Origin: Dactylosporangium roseum
GTDB taxonomy: Bacteria; Actinomycetota; Actinomycetes; Mycobacteriales; Micromonosporaceae
Assembly: GCF_025264685.1 (NCBI RefSeq)
Contig: NZ_CP073721.1
Location: 5,907,501-5,971,500 of the forward strand
Direction: 5' to 3'
DNA length: 64,000 nt
In this document: positions 17,509 to 26,669 of the stretch, in pieces
Layout of the letters: each line of letters opens with the position of its first letter
Position numbering within the stretch: position 1 is the first letter of the stretch
Translations under genes and position numbers: made by a program
Notes under the pieces: model-generated
The model's input: the letters and a program-made list of their open reading frames with translations, nothing else
Database searches by the model: none
What the model was told of the DNA's origin: nothing

Positions 17509-18386
17509 ACAGCCCCATCGTCACCGTGCGCGACGTCTCGAAGCGGTTCCGCACCATGACAGCGCTCGACGGTGTCAGCTTCGAGCTGCGGCGCAACGGC
17601 ATCTACGGACTGCTCGGCCGCAACGGCGCCGGCAAGACCACCCTCATGCGGATCCTGACCGGACAGCAGTTCGCGAGCGCCGGCACGGTCACGGTGTTCG
17701 GCGCCGCCCCGCACGAGAACGAGCGCGTCCTGCGGCAGGTCACCTTCATCAAGGAGAGCCAGCGGTACCCCGACACGTTCCGGGTGCGCGACGTGCTCTT
17801 CGCCGGGCGGCTGCTGTTCCCCCAGTGGGACGAGCGGTTCGCGCGGGACCTCGTCCACGACTTCCAGCTTCCGGTCAAGCGGCAGGTGAAGAAGCTGTCC
17901 CGCGGCATGCTCTCCGCGCTCGGCGTCGTCGTCGGGCTCGCCTCCCGCGCGCCGCTGACGCTGTTCGACGAGCCGTACCTCGGGCTCGACGCGGTCTCCC
18001 GGCAGCTCTTCTACGACCGGCTGCTCGCCGACTACGCCGAGTTCCCGCGCACGGTCGTGCTCTCCACCCATCTCATCGACGAGGTCAGCGACCTGATCGA
18101 GCACGTGCTGCTCATCGAGCGCGGCCGGCTCGTCCTCGACGAGGACGCCGAGGCGTTGCGGGGCCAGGTCGTCACGCTCACCGGGCCGGCAAGCGCGGTC
18201 GACGCGCTGGCCGCCAACGCCGACGAACTGCACCGCGAGCATCTCGGCTCGCTCACCCGCGCGACGGTGCGCGGCCGCGTCGAGGCAGGGCAGGCCCGGG
18301 CCGCCGGGGTCGAACTGGCGCCGGTGTCGTTGCAGCAGTTGGTCGTACGCATCACGACAGCCGACCTGAAGGAGCACGTGTCATGA
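17505..18386 (+). CDS. ABC transporter ATP-binding protein
   Basis: This 293-residue ATPase has Walker A LLGRNGAGKTTLMRI (about 35-49), a signature of the degenerate form KLSRGM, Walker B LTLFDEPYLGLD, and the switch His in LSTHLIDE. The last 80 residues form an accessory domain (VVTLTGPASAVDALAANADE) of the kind seen in antibiotic-type exporters. It pairs with the permease that follows with a 4-nt overlap and with the YtrA-like regulator before it. It most likely powers export or a resistance response at the membrane; the substrate is unknown. Confidence 0.92.
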   Translation: MNSPIVTVRDVSKRFRTMTALDGVSFELRRNGIYGLLGRNGAGKTTLMRILTGQQFASAGTVTVFGAAPHENERVLRQVTFIKESQRYPDTFRVRDVLFAGRLLFPQWDERFARDLVHDFQLPVKRQVKKLSRGMLSALGVVVGLASRAPLTLFDEPYLGLDAVSRQLFYDRLLADYAEFPRTVVLSTHLIDEVSDLIEHVLLIERGRLVLDEDAEALRGQVVTLTGPASAVDALAANADELHREHLGSLTRATVRGRVEAGQARAAGVELAPVSLQQLVVRITTADLKEHVS

Positions 18387-19078
18387 CCCGGATCCTCGCC
18401 ATCGCCCGCCTCCAGGCGCTCGGCCGTCGTGACGGGCTCATGTGGCCGCTCGTGATCATCGGGATCGCGTTCACCGTCAACCTGGCCGTCTTCGCCGCCG
18501 CGGGCAACGCGATCGAGGAGCAGCCGGTGACGGGTGGCCTGGCCAGCATCTACATCGCGGCACTGGCCTTCGGCGCGATCGCGGTCACGCAGCAGTTCCC
18601 GTTCGCGCTGGGGATGAGCGTGACCCGGCGGGAGTTCGCGATCTCCCTCGGTCTGTTCGTCCTCGCGCAGAGCCTGGTGTTCTCGGTGCTGCTCGTGATC
18701 TGCCAGGCCGTCGAGGACGCGACGGACGGCTGGGGCATGCGGCTGCGGTTCTTCGGGATGGGCTTCGTGAACCACCACGGCGTGTTCGCGCAGTTGCTCA
18801 TCTACGCGGCGCCGATGCTGCTGATGAGCCTGATCGGCATCTCGTTCGGCGCGGTGTACATCCGGTGGAACGTCAACGGCGTGTTCGCCACGGTTGCCGC
18901 GCTGATCCTGGTGCCGGGTGGCGTGGCGGCGCTGGTCACGTACCTGGAGCAATGGTCGGCGATCGGGTCCTGGCTGATCGACCGGAGCGCACTGACGCTG
19001 TACGCGGCGCTCCCGGCAGCGGTGGTGGCCCTCCTGGCCCTGGCGGCGTGGACCACGCTGCGCCGCGCGACGACCTGA
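18383..19078 (+). CDS. ABC transporter permease
   Basis: This 231-residue membrane protein has six predicted hydrophobic segments, starting after MTRILAIARLQALGRRDGL. Segments include WPLVIIGIAFTVNLAVFAAA, GLASIYIAALAFGAIAVT, GLFVLAQSLVFSVLLVI and LTLYAALPAAVVALLALAA. The sequence QQFPFALGMSVTRREF in the first cytosolic loop is a pattern common in ABC-2-type permeases of GntR-linked transporters. The start overlaps the ATPase stop. A hairpin 19 nt after the stop probably ends the operon. Confidence 0.85.
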   Translation: MTRILAIARLQALGRRDGLMWPLVIIGIAFTVNLAVFAAAGNAIEEQPVTGGLASIYIAALAFGAIAVTQQFPFALGMSVTRREFAISLGLFVLAQSLVFSVLLVICQAVEDATDGWGMRLRFFGMGFVNHHGVFAQLLIYAAPMLLMSLIGISFGAVYIRWNVNGVFATVAALILVPGGVAALVTYLEQWSAIGSWLIDRSALTLYAALPAAVVALLALAAWTTLRRATT

Positions 19079-19097
19079 CCCTGTTCCGCGCCGTTCA

Positions 19098-19127
19098 GGC
19101 CCGGGCCGTGTGTCGGCGGCCCGGGCC
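19098..19127 (+). terminator. terminator of the gntR-ABC operon
   Basis: GGCCCGGGCC occurs at 19098-19107 and again at 19118-19127. The sequence is self-complementary, so the two copies form a 10-bp stem with a 10-nt loop. GTTCGG follows. Confidence 0.55.
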
Positions 19128-19142
19128 GTTCGGTCCGGCTGA

Positions 19143-19238
19143 TCAGGGCGTGCGGATGAGCTTCCCGGTCGTGCGACCGGTCTCACCGGCCAGGTGGGCC
19201 TCGGCGGCCTGCGAGAGCGGGAATACGAGGAAGACACC
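19143..19238 (-). pseudogene. 3' remnant of a quinone oxidoreductase gene
   Basis: About 31 codons before the TGA at 19145-19143 read SGVFLVFPLSQAAEAHLAGE and then TGRTTGKLIRTP, the usual C-terminus of zinc-free quinone reductases. The upstream part is gone, cut off 7 bp from the end of argH. It differs from the intact oxidoreductase at 3769 and so is not a recent copy of it. Confidence 0.6.
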
Positions 19239-19245
19239 CGACCGG

Positions 19246-20685
19246 CTACGACGGGATCACGGACTCCGCGGACCAGTCGCGCCAGCGGTCGAGCTTGTCG
19301 GAGGCCACCGCGAGCTGGTCGGACACCGGGCCCGGGCCGGTCGAACCGGGGGTGGTTCGGGCCGCCAGCGCGCCGCGCACCGAGAACACCTCGCGGACCG
19401 CCGGGGTCAGGTGCGGGCTGACGGCCGCCAGATCGTCGTCCGAGACCTCGTCCAGGCCGGCGTCGCGGGCCGCGCAGATCACCACCAGTTTGCCGGTGAT
19501 CTCGTGCGCGTCGCGGAACGCGACGCCCTGGCGGACCAGCCACTCGGCCACCTCGGTCGCCAGCGTGTAGCCGACCGGGGCCTGAGCGGCCAGGCGGTCG
19601 ACACGGACCGTCATCGTGGAGATCATGCCGGCCAGCGCGGGCAGCACGAGCTCCAGCGTGTCGACCGCGTCGAAGACGGGCTCCTTGTCCTCCTGGAGGT
19701 CCCGGTCGTACGCGAGCGCGAGACCCTTCAACATCGTCAGCACGCCGGTGAGGTGGCCCACCAGCCGGCCCGACTTGCCGCGGGCGAGCTCGGCGATGTC
19801 CGGGTTCTTCTTCTGCGGCATGATCGACGAGCCGGTCGCGAACGCGTCGTCGAGCTGGACCCAGCCGAACGCCGGGGTCGTCCACAACACGACCTCCTCG
19901 CCCAACCGGGACAGGTGCACGCCGGTGAGGGCCGCCACGAACAGGAACTCGGCGACGAAGTCGCGGTCGGCGACGGCGTCGATCGAGTTCGGCGCGGCGG
20001 AGGCGAACCCGAGCTCCCGCGCCACCTGTGCCGGGTCGAGCGGCAGCGACGAGCCGGCGAGCGCGCCGGCGCCGAGCGGGCTCACCGCGGCCCGGGCGTC
20101 CCAGTCGCGCAGCCGCTCCAGGTCGCGCAGCAGCGCCTGCACGTGGGCGAGCAACTGGTGACCGAACGCGATCGGCTGCGCCGGCTGGAGGTGGGTGAAG
20201 CCGGGCGCGGGCGTGTCGAGGTGCCGCGCGGCCTGCTCCACGAGGGCGTCGGCGAGCTCGACGATGCGGGCGGCGACGCCGCGGGCGTGGTCGCGCAGGT
20301 ACAGCCGCAGGTCCGTGGCCACCTGGTCGTTGCGGGACCGGCCGGCGCGCAGCTTGCCGCCGAGGGCGCCGAGGCGCTCCAGCAGCCCGCGCTCCAGGGC
20401 GGTGTGCACGTCCTCGTCGTCGACCGTGGGCCGGAACTCGCCGGTCGCGCACGCCGTCTCGAGGTCGTCGAGGGCGGCCAGCATCCGGCCCAGCTCCTCG
20501 GCGTCGAGCAGCCCGGCGCGGGCCAGCACACGGGCGTGGGCGCGGGATCCGGCGATGTCGTACGGCGCGAGCCGCCAGTCGAACTGCACGCTGACGGACA
20601 GGCGGGCGAGGGCCTCGGCGGGCCCGCCGGCGAACCGTCCGCCCCACAGCCGCGTCGGCGTTTCGGACGAAGATGCGTTAACCAC
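19246..20685 (-). CDS. argH: argininosuccinate lyase
   Basis: This 479-residue enzyme performs the last step of arginine synthesis: argininosuccinate to arginine plus fumarate. It has the N-terminal LWGGRFAGGPAE, the substrate region DEDVHTALERGLLERLG, LRAGRSRNDQVATD, and the superfamily signature GSSIMPQKKNPD. The GTG at 20685 is favoured because GGAAGG at 20700-20695 is properly spaced for it and lies directly against the alternative ATG at 20694. It is separated from argR by 100 bp that contain a palindromic repeat, whereas the other arg genes overlap. Confidence 0.95.
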   Translation of the reverse strand: MVNASSSETPTRLWGGRFAGGPAEALARLSVSVQFDWRLAPYDIAGSRAHARVLARAGLLDAEELGRMLAALDDLETACATGEFRPTVDDEDVHTALERGLLERLGALGGKLRAGRSRNDQVATDLRLYLRDHARGVAARIVELADALVEQAARHLDTPAPGFTHLQPAQPIAFGHQLLAHVQALLRDLERLRDWDARAAVSPLGAGALAGSSLPLDPAQVARELGFASAAPNSIDAVADRDFVAEFLFVAALTGVHLSRLGEEVVLWTTPAFGWVQLDDAFATGSSIMPQKKNPDIAELARGKSGRLVGHLTGVLTMLKGLALAYDRDLQEDKEPVFDAVDTLELVLPALAGMISTMTVRVDRLAAQAPVGYTLATEVAEWLVRQGVAFRDAHEITGKLVVICAARDAGLDEVSDDDLAAVSPHLTPAVREVFSVRGALAARTTPGSTGPGPVSDQLAVASDKLDRWRDWSAESVIPS

Positions 20686-20718
20686 GAAGGTCATCCTTCC
20701 ACACACACGAGATGCGTC

Positions 20719-20787
20719 GATCTTGCAGTTGTGGTGCCCGTGAACCCGGACAAGGAGGGGTGATCGAGGCACCACAACTGCAAGATC
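20719..20787. repeat. palindrome family 2, copy 1 (between argR and argH)
   Basis: The arms GATCTTGCAGTTGTGGTGCC (20719-20738) and its exact complement (20768-20787) enclose 29 nt containing GAACCCGGACAAGG. The right arm overlaps the argR stop codon. The core is shared in part with the copy at 51.2 kb. Confidence 0.85.
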
Positions 20788-21310
20788 AACGCGGGGGTCG
20801 ACTCTCCGCGGGGTCCTCGCCGGACTGGCCCCAGGCGGTGAGCTTCGCGGCCAGCAACTCACCGGCCGCGGGAGGGCGGTCCTCGTCGGGACGCTCGCGG
20901 GCGACGACGAGGATCGTGTCGTCACCGGCGATGGTCCCGACGATGTCCGGCAGGCCGGTGCGGTCGATCGCGCTCGCCAGGAACTGCGCCGCCCCCGGCG
21001 GGGTCCGCAGCACGACGAGGTTGCCGGAGCAGTCGACGGAGGTGAGCAGCTCGCGCAGCAGCCGGATCAGCCGCGTCGGCGGCTCCTCCGCGGGACGCAG
21101 GACACGCTCGCCGTCCTCCGGGATGAGATACGCCCCGCGTACCTTCACCGCACGCAGCTCCTCCAGGTCCCGCGACAGCGTCGCCTGCGTGACCTGGATG
21201 CCGTCCGCGGCCAGCAGCTCCGCCAGCTCGGTCTGCGAGCGCACCGCCGAGCCGCGGATCAGCGCCGAGATCCGGTCGTGCCGCGCGGCCTTGGTCGACG
21301 GGGCGTTCAT
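20786..21310 (-). CDS. argR: arginine repressor ArgR
   Basis: This 174-residue ArgR/AhrC-type regulator has an N-terminal winged helix (RHDRISALIRGSAVRSQTEL, AELLAADGIQVTQATLSRDL) and a C-terminal hexamerisation and arginine-binding domain with the GTIAGDDTILVV motif. With arginine bound it represses arginine synthesis genes. The ATG overlaps the argF stop. The C-terminal tail GQSGEDPAESRPPR and the stop codon run into the palindromic repeat, so the natural end of this protein may have been changed by its insertion. Confidence 0.95.
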   Translation of the reverse strand: MNAPSTKAARHDRISALIRGSAVRSQTELAELLAADGIQVTQATLSRDLEELRAVKVRGAYLIPEDGERVLRPAEEPPTRLIRLLRELLTSVDCSGNLVVLRTPPGAAQFLASAIDRTGLPDIVGTIAGDDTILVVARERPDEDRPPAAGELLAAKLTAWGQSGEDPAESRPPR

Positions 21311-22215
21311 GAGTGCTCCAGCAGCCACGCCAGCAGCGCCTTCTGGGCGTGCAGCCGGTTCTCGGCCTCGTCCCAGACCGCGCTCTGCGGGCCGTCCATG
21401 ATCTCGTCGGTGATCTCGTCGCCGCGGTGCGCCGGCAGGCAGTGCAGCACGACGGCATCCGGCTTCGCGTTCACGAGCAAGGAGCGGTTGATCTGGTACG
21501 GCCGGAAGGGCGTGACCCGATCCAGACCGTCCCCTTCCTGCCCCATCGACGTCCACGTGTCGGTCGCCACCACGTCGGCGTCCTTCACCGCCTCCGCCGG
21601 GTCGCCGACGACCTCGACGACTCCCAGCCTCCGCGCCTCCGCGAGGACCGCGGCGTCGGGCTCGAACCCGGCCGGGCCGCTCAACCGGACCCGCATCCCG
21701 GCGATGACGCCCGCCAGCGCGTACGAGTTGGCCATGTTGTTGGCGGTGTCACCGAGGTACACCAGCGTCCGCCCCTCGGTGCCGCCGAGCCGCTCCCGGA
21801 CCGTCTGCAGGTCGGCGAGCAACTGGCAGGGGTGGAAGCCGTCGGTGAGCGCGTTGACGACCGGGACCGTCGCGTGCGCGGCGAGCTCGCGCAGCCGCTC
21901 GTCCTCGTGGGACCGCACGACGATCGCGTCGACGTACCGCGACAGCACCCGGGCCGCGTCGGCGAGCGTCTCGCCGCGGCCGAAGTGGGTCGTGAGCGCG
22001 TCGATGATGACCGGGGTCCCGCCGAGCTCGGCGATGCCGACCTCGAACGAGACCCGGGTCCGCAGGGACTGCTTCTCGAAGATGACCGCCACCGACCTGG
22101 GCCCGGCGAGCGGCTTGAAGCCGTGCCGGTCGGCCTTCATCGCCGCCGCCAGATCGAGCACCTCACGCTGTTCGGCCGGGGTCAGGTCGTCGTCGCGTAA
22201 GAGGTGACGGGTCAT
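21307..22215 (-). CDS. argF: ornithine carbamoyltransferase
   Basis: This 302-residue enzyme converts ornithine and carbamoyl phosphate to citrulline. It has the carbamoyl-phosphate motif as SLRTR (commonly STRTR), DGFHPCQLLAD, the ornithine loop DTWTSMG, and HCLPAHRG. Length is normal. It overlaps argR by 4 nt and lies 25 nt after argD. Position in the operon fits the actinobacterial order. Confidence 0.96.
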   Translation of the reverse strand: MTRHLLRDDDLTPAEQREVLDLAAAMKADRHGFKPLAGPRSVAVIFEKQSLRTRVSFEVGIAELGGTPVIIDALTTHFGRGETLADAARVLSRYVDAIVVRSHEDERLRELAAHATVPVVNALTDGFHPCQLLADLQTVRERLGGTEGRTLVYLGDTANNMANSYALAGVIAGMRVRLSGPAGFEPDAAVLAEARRLGVVEVVGDPAEAVKDADVVATDTWTSMGQEGDGLDRVTPFRPYQINRSLLVNAKPDAVVLHCLPAHRGDEITDEIMDGPQSAVWDEAENRLHAQKALLAWLLEHS

Positions 22216-22240
22216 GTTCGTTCGGTTTCCTTCCTGGTGG

Positions 22241-23410
22241 TCATTGTGCCCGCACCGCCGTCAGGGCCGGGCCGAGGGCGGCCACGAAGGCGTCGGCCTG
22301 CTCGTCGGACAGGATCAGCGGCGGGGCGATCCGCAGCACGTCGGGCTGGGCCGCCTGGGCGAGGAAGCCCTTGTCCCGCAGGACCGCGGCCAGCGCGCCG
22401 GCGGCCGGACCGGCCAGCGTGACGCCGAGCAGCAGACCCGCGCCGCGCACGCCGGTGACGAGTGGGTGGCCGAGCGCCTCGACACCGCGCCGGATCCGCT
22501 CGCTGAGCTGCTTCACGTGGCCGAGCAGGTCCTCCGACTCGATGGTGTCGAGCACGGCGAGCCCGGCGGCGCAGCACACCGGGTTGCCGCCGAACGTCGA
22601 GGCGTGCATGCCCGGGCCGAGCAGCGTCGCCGCGCCGTCGAACGCGATCATCGCGCCGAGCGGCAGGCCGCCGCCGAGCCCCTTCGCCAGGGTCACGACG
22701 TCGGGGCGCACGCCTTCGGCCTGGTGCGCGAACCAGTACCCGGTGCGGCCGACGCCCGTCTGCACCTCGTCGAGGGCGAGCAGCGCGCCGTGCCGCGCCG
22801 TGATCGCACGCGCGGCCGTCAGGTACCCCGCCGGCGGTACGACCACACCCGACTCGCCCTGGATCGGCTCCAGCAGCACCATCGCGGTCGTGCCGTCGAC
22901 GGCGCCCTCGAGGGCCGCCACGTCGCCGTAGGGCACGTGCACGACCTCACCCGGCAGCGGGCGGAACGGGTCGGCCTTCGCCGGCTGCCCCGTCAGCGCC
23001 AGGGCGCCCATCGTACGGCCGTGGAACCCGGCCAGCGCCGCCACGACCTTCGTCCGGCCGGTGCGGCGGGACAGCTTGAACGCGGCCTCGTTCGCCTCCG
23101 CGCCGGAGTTGCAGAAGAACACCGCGCCCTCGCGCCCCGCCAGCGACAGCAGCCGTTCGGCGAGCGCGACCGGCGGCGCCGACGCGTACAGGTTCGACAC
23201 GTGGCCGAGTGTCGAGATCTGCGCGGTCACGGCCGCGACGACCGCCGGATGGGCGTGGCCGAGCAGGTTGACCGCGATGCCGCCGAGCAGGTCCACGTAC
23301 GACCGCCCGGCCTCGTCGACGACCACCGCGCCGCTGCCGCTCACCAGACCCAGCGACGGCGACCCGTACGTGTTCATCACCGCCGCCTCGAACCGCTCCA
23401 CGAGGCTCAT
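22241..23410 (-). CDS. argD: acetylornithine aminotransferase
   Basis: This 389-residue PLP enzyme of class III has FCNSGAEANEAAFKLSRR, GFHGRTMGALALTGQ, LDEVQTGVGRTG and the PLP Lys in TLAKGLGGGLPLGAM. It converts N-acetylglutamate semialdehyde to N-acetylornithine with glutamate as donor, and may also serve lysine synthesis. ATG overlaps the argB stop (ATGA). Confidence 0.95.
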   Translation of the reverse strand: MSLVERFEAAVMNTYGSPSLGLVSGSGAVVVDEAGRSYVDLLGGIAVNLLGHAHPAVVAAVTAQISTLGHVSNLYASAPPVALAERLLSLAGREGAVFFCNSGAEANEAAFKLSRRTGRTKVVAALAGFHGRTMGALALTGQPAKADPFRPLPGEVVHVPYGDVAALEGAVDGTTAMVLLEPIQGESGVVVPPAGYLTAARAITARHGALLALDEVQTGVGRTGYWFAHQAEGVRPDVVTLAKGLGGGLPLGAMIAFDGAATLLGPGMHASTFGGNPVCCAAGLAVLDTIESEDLLGHVKQLSERIRRGVEALGHPLVTGVRGAGLLLGVTLAGPAAGALAAVLRDKGFLAQAAQPDVLRIAPPLILSDEQADAFVAALGPALTAVRAQ

Positions 23411-24297
23411 TCGCCCACCACCATCGTCCCGAATCCTTCCGAGGTAAAGACTTCCAGCAGCAACGAGTGCGGCACCCGGCCGTCGACCACGTGCGCCGCG
23501 GGCACACCACCCTTGACCGCCCGCAGGCAGGCCTCCATCTTCGGCACCATGCCGGCCTCCAGGGTCGGCAGCAGCTCCGCCAACTGGTCGGTGGTGAGCT
23601 GCGAGACGAGCGAGTCCGGATCCGGGTATCGGGCGTAGAGCCCCTCCACATCCGTGAGCACCACCAGCTTGCGGGCCTTCAGCGCGATGGCGAGCGCCCC
23701 GGCCGCGGTGTCCGCGTTGAGGTTGTGCAGCACGCCGTCGGCGTCCGGCGCCACCGTCGACACGACCGGGATCCGGCCCGCCGCGATGAGGTCGGCCACC
23801 GCGCCGACGTTGACGTGCTCGACGTCGCCGACCTGCCCGATGTCCACCGGCGAGCCGTCCACGATCGCCGGCCGGCGCACCGCCGTGAACAGCCCGGCGT
23901 CCTCACCGGACATGCCCACGGCGTGCGGCCCGTGCTCGTTGATCAACCCGACCAGCTCGCGGCCCACCTGGCCGACGAGCACCATCCGCACCACGTCGGC
24001 CGTCTCCGGGGTGGTGACCCGCAGGCCGCCCTTGAACTCGCTGGCGATGCCGAGCCGTTTGAGCATGGCCGAGATCTGCGGCCCGCCGCCGTGCACGACG
24101 ACAGGCTTGATGCCGACGTGCCGCAGGAACACCATGTCGGCCGCGAACGCGCGCTTCAGCTCGTTGTCGACCATGGCGTTGCCGCCGTACTTCACGACGA
24201 TCGTCGCGCCGGAGAACCGCTCCAGCCACGGCAGCGCCTCGATGAGCGTGTTCGCCTTGCCCAGCGCGATCCCGAGGTTCCGCACGCTCGTGCTCAC
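23407..24297 (-). CDS. argB: acetylglutamate kinase
   Basis: This 296-residue kinase phosphorylates N-acetylglutamate. It has VVKYGGNAM near residue 35, VVHGGGPQI, FKGGLRVTT, NADTAAGALAIALKARKLV and the C-terminal ATP site MVPKMEACLRAVKGGV. The long N-terminal helix (SVRNLGIALGKANTLIEALP) resembles the arginine-sensitive hexameric forms, so feedback inhibition is likely. GTG start overlaps the argJ stop. Confidence 0.95.
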   Translation of the reverse strand: MSTSVRNLGIALGKANTLIEALPWLERFSGATIVVKYGGNAMVDNELKRAFAADMVFLRHVGIKPVVVHGGGPQISAMLKRLGIASEFKGGLRVTTPETADVVRMVLVGQVGRELVGLINEHGPHAVGMSGEDAGLFTAVRRPAIVDGSPVDIGQVGDVEHVNVGAVADLIAAGRIPVVSTVAPDADGVLHNLNADTAAGALAIALKARKLVVLTDVEGLYARYPDPDSLVSQLTTDQLAELLPTLEAGMVPKMEACLRAVKGGVPAAHVVDGRVPHSLLLEVFTSEGFGTMVVGE

Positions 24298-25463
24298 GAC
24301 GAGTACGCCGAGTTCTCGTGCACATACCCCATCGACAGGTCATTGGTCCACACGGTCGCCTGCTCGTCACCGGCGTGCAGGTCGACCGTGACGGTCACCT
24401 CCCGCGCGCTGAGGTCCACCTTGGCCCGGTCCTCCCCCGCCGCCCCGTTCTTGCAGATCCACACGCCGTTGATGGCGACGTCGACGTGGTCGGGCTCGAA
24501 GGCGGCACGGGTCGTACCGATGGCGGCGAGGATCCTGCCCCAGTTGGGATCGTTGCCGAAGAACGCCGTCTTCACCAGGTTGTTGCGGGCGATCGACCGG
24601 CCGACCTCCACCGCGTCGTCCTCGCTCGCCGCACCGGCGACCTCGATCGCGATCTCCTTCGTCGCCCCCTCCGCGTCCGAGACGAGCTGCCTCGCCAGGT
24701 CCTCGCACACGGCGGTGACCGCCGCGGCCAGCTCCGCCGGCGTCGGCGCGATCCCCGCCGCGCCGCTGGCCATGAGCAGGACGGTGTCGTTCGTCGACAT
24801 GCAGCCGTCGGAGTCGACCCGGTCGAACGTCCGCCGCGTCGCGCCGCGCAGCGCCGTGTCCAACGTGGACGCGTCGGCGACCGCGTCGGTCGTCAGGACC
24901 ACGAGCATCGTCGCGAGGCCCGGCGCCAGCATTCCCGCGCCCTTGGCCATCCCGCCGACGGTGAACCCTTGTCCACTGTGGACCGCGGTCTTCGGCCTCG
25001 TGTCGGTCGTCATGATGGCGGTCGCCGCGTCCGCGCCGCCGTCGCGGGACAGCCCCCGCGCCGCCGCGTCGACGCCCGCGAGCAGCTTCCGCACCGGCAG
25101 CCGCTCGCCGATGAGGCCGGTCGAGCAGACCACCACGTCACCGGCCCCGACCGGGAACCGGGACGCCCGGCCGGACAGCGCCGCCGCGGTGTGCTCCGCG
25201 GTCGCGTGCGTGTCCTGGAACCCGGCCGGCCCGGTGCAGGCGTTGGCGCCGCCCGAGTTCAGCACGACGGCCCGCGCGATCCCGGCGCGCAGCACCTGCT
25301 GGCTCCACAGCACCGGCGCGGCCTTGATCCGGTTGCTGGTGAACACGGCGGCGGCCGTCGTGTCCGGTCCGTCGTTGACGACGAGCGCCACGTCGAGCGC
25401 GCCCTGCTTGATGCCGGCCGCGACGCCCGCGGCCCGGAAACCCTTCGGTGCGGTCACACTCAT
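24294..25463 (-). CDS. argJ: bifunctional ornithine acetyltransferase / N-acetylglutamate synthase
   Basis: This 389-residue enzyme belongs to the OAT family, which cuts itself into two chains. The cleavage and nucleophile site is visible as GLATMLVVLTTDA, placing the nucleophile at Thr185 with Ala184 before it. Upstream it has VGGMAKGAGMLAP. It recycles the acetyl group from N-acetylornithine to glutamate. The start overlaps the argC stop by the ATGA arrangement. Confidence 0.95.
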   Translation of the reverse strand: MSVTAPKGFRAAGVAAGIKQGALDVALVVNDGPDTTAAAVFTSNRIKAAPVLWSQQVLRAGIARAVVLNSGGANACTGPAGFQDTHATAEHTAAALSGRASRFPVGAGDVVVCSTGLIGERLPVRKLLAGVDAAARGLSRDGGADAATAIMTTDTRPKTAVHSGQGFTVGGMAKGAGMLAPGLATMLVVLTTDAVADASTLDTALRGATRRTFDRVDSDGCMSTNDTVLLMASGAAGIAPTPAELAAAVTAVCEDLARQLVSDAEGATKEIAIEVAGAASEDDAVEVGRSIARNNLVKTAFFGNDPNWGRILAAIGTTRAAFEPDHVDVAINGVWICKNGAAGEDRAKVDLSAREVTVTVDLHAGDEQATVWTNDLSMGYVHENSAYSS

Positions 25464-26464
25464 GGCGCGATCCCGTCTACGGCGAGCCCCGCGGTCTCCG
25501 GGAGCCCGAGCATGAGGTTGGCGTTCTGTACGGCCTGTGCCGCCGCACCCTTGCCGAGATTGTCGATGGCGGACACGACGACGATCCGCCCGCTGTCCAC
25601 GTCCGTGGTCGCCTGGAGGTGGGCCGCGTTGGACCCGAACGTCGAGGCGGTGTGCGGCCACTGCCCCTCCGGCAGCACCTGCACGAAGGGCTCGCCCGAG
25701 TACGCCTCCTGGAGCACCGCCCTCGGGTCGGCGTCCGCCAGCGGCTTCGCGGTGACGGTCGCCAGGATGCCCCGCGGCATCGGCGCCAGCACCGGCGTCA
25801 TCGACAGCGTCCGGGCCCCGCTCGCCTGCTTGATCTCCGGCACGTGCTGGTGCGCGCCCACCTTGTACGGCGACAGCGAGCCCATCACCTCCGACGCGAG
25901 CAGATGCTGCTTCGCCGACCGCCCCGCGCCGGAGGTCCCCGACGCGGCCACGACCACCACGTCATCGGGGTCGGCGACCCCGGCGGCGATGAGCGGCGCG
26001 AGCGCGAGCACGACCGTGACGGCGTAGCAGCCGGTGCTGGCGACCCGGGTGGCGCTCGCGATACGGTCGCGCTGGCCGGGCAGCTCGGGCAGCCCGTAGG
26101 TCCAGGTGCCGGCGTGTGCTCCCGGGTAGTATTTCGACCAGGCGGCCGGATCCCGGAGCCGGAAGTCGGCACCGAGGTCGACGACCTTCATAGTTTCCGG
26201 GAGCTGCGCGGCGATGGCCGCCGACTCGCCGTGCGGCAGCGCGAGGAAGACCAGGTCGGCGTCGCCGACGGCGGCGGCTTCGGTCTTGGCGAGCACCACG
26301 TCACGAAACGAGCGCACGTGCGGGTGGACGCTGCCGATCGTGGCCCCGGCCTGCGCGAATCCGGTGGCGACGGCAAGCTCGAGATGCGGATGTCCAGCGA
26401 TCAGCCGGAGCAGCTCACCTCCGGCATACCCGGAGGCGCCAACCACGGCGACTCGTATTCCCAT
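25460..26464 (-). CDS. argC: N-acetyl-gamma-glutamyl-phosphate reductase
   Basis: This 334-residue enzyme has the NADP-binding start VAVVGASGYAGGELLRL and the active-site Cys in ASTGCYAV, with GTSGAGRSAK and HVPEI further on. It reduces acetylglutamyl phosphate to the semialdehyde. The ATG at 26464 is chosen because the protein begins right at the Rossmann strand from it; the upstream TTG alternative adds eight non-conserved residues. It is the first gene of the arg operon, so control of the operon should act in the region just upstream. Confidence 0.95.
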   Translation of the reverse strand: MGIRVAVVGASGYAGGELLRLIAGHPHLELAVATGFAQAGATIGSVHPHVRSFRDVVLAKTEAAAVGDADLVFLALPHGESAAIAAQLPETMKVVDLGADFRLRDPAAWSKYYPGAHAGTWTYGLPELPGQRDRIASATRVASTGCYAVTVVLALAPLIAAGVADPDDVVVVAASGTSGAGRSAKQHLLASEVMGSLSPYKVGAHQHVPEIKQASGARTLSMTPVLAPMPRGILATVTAKPLADADPRAVLQEAYSGEPFVQVLPEGQWPHTASTFGSNAAHLQATTDVDSGRIVVVSAIDNLGKGAAAQAVQNANLMLGLPETAGLAVDGIAP

Positions 26465-26472
26465 GCGCTCGA

Positions 26473-26491
26473 CTGTATCTCTATGCAAATC
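26473..26491 (-). promoter_or_regulatory. candidate ARG box upstream of argC
   Basis: Read on the minus strand, TTGCATAGAGATACAG resembles one good half (TTGCAT) and one poor half of an ArgR operator. It lies about 10 nt before the argC start. Assignment rests on position and the half-site only. Confidence 0.3.
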
Positions 26492-26669
26492 CTTGTTTCA
26501 AGGAGATTGCGGCGAGGCTCACCACGGCGACCGCCACTTCCACCCCGCCCCACCTGACGGGGCCTGCCATTTCGTCTGTCGCTCCCGACCCGTGTCACCC
26601 CCACCTCTCCCCCTTCAGCATCCTAGGAACCTAGCCTGAAGATGGAGGGCGGCCGCATGCGGCATCCTT

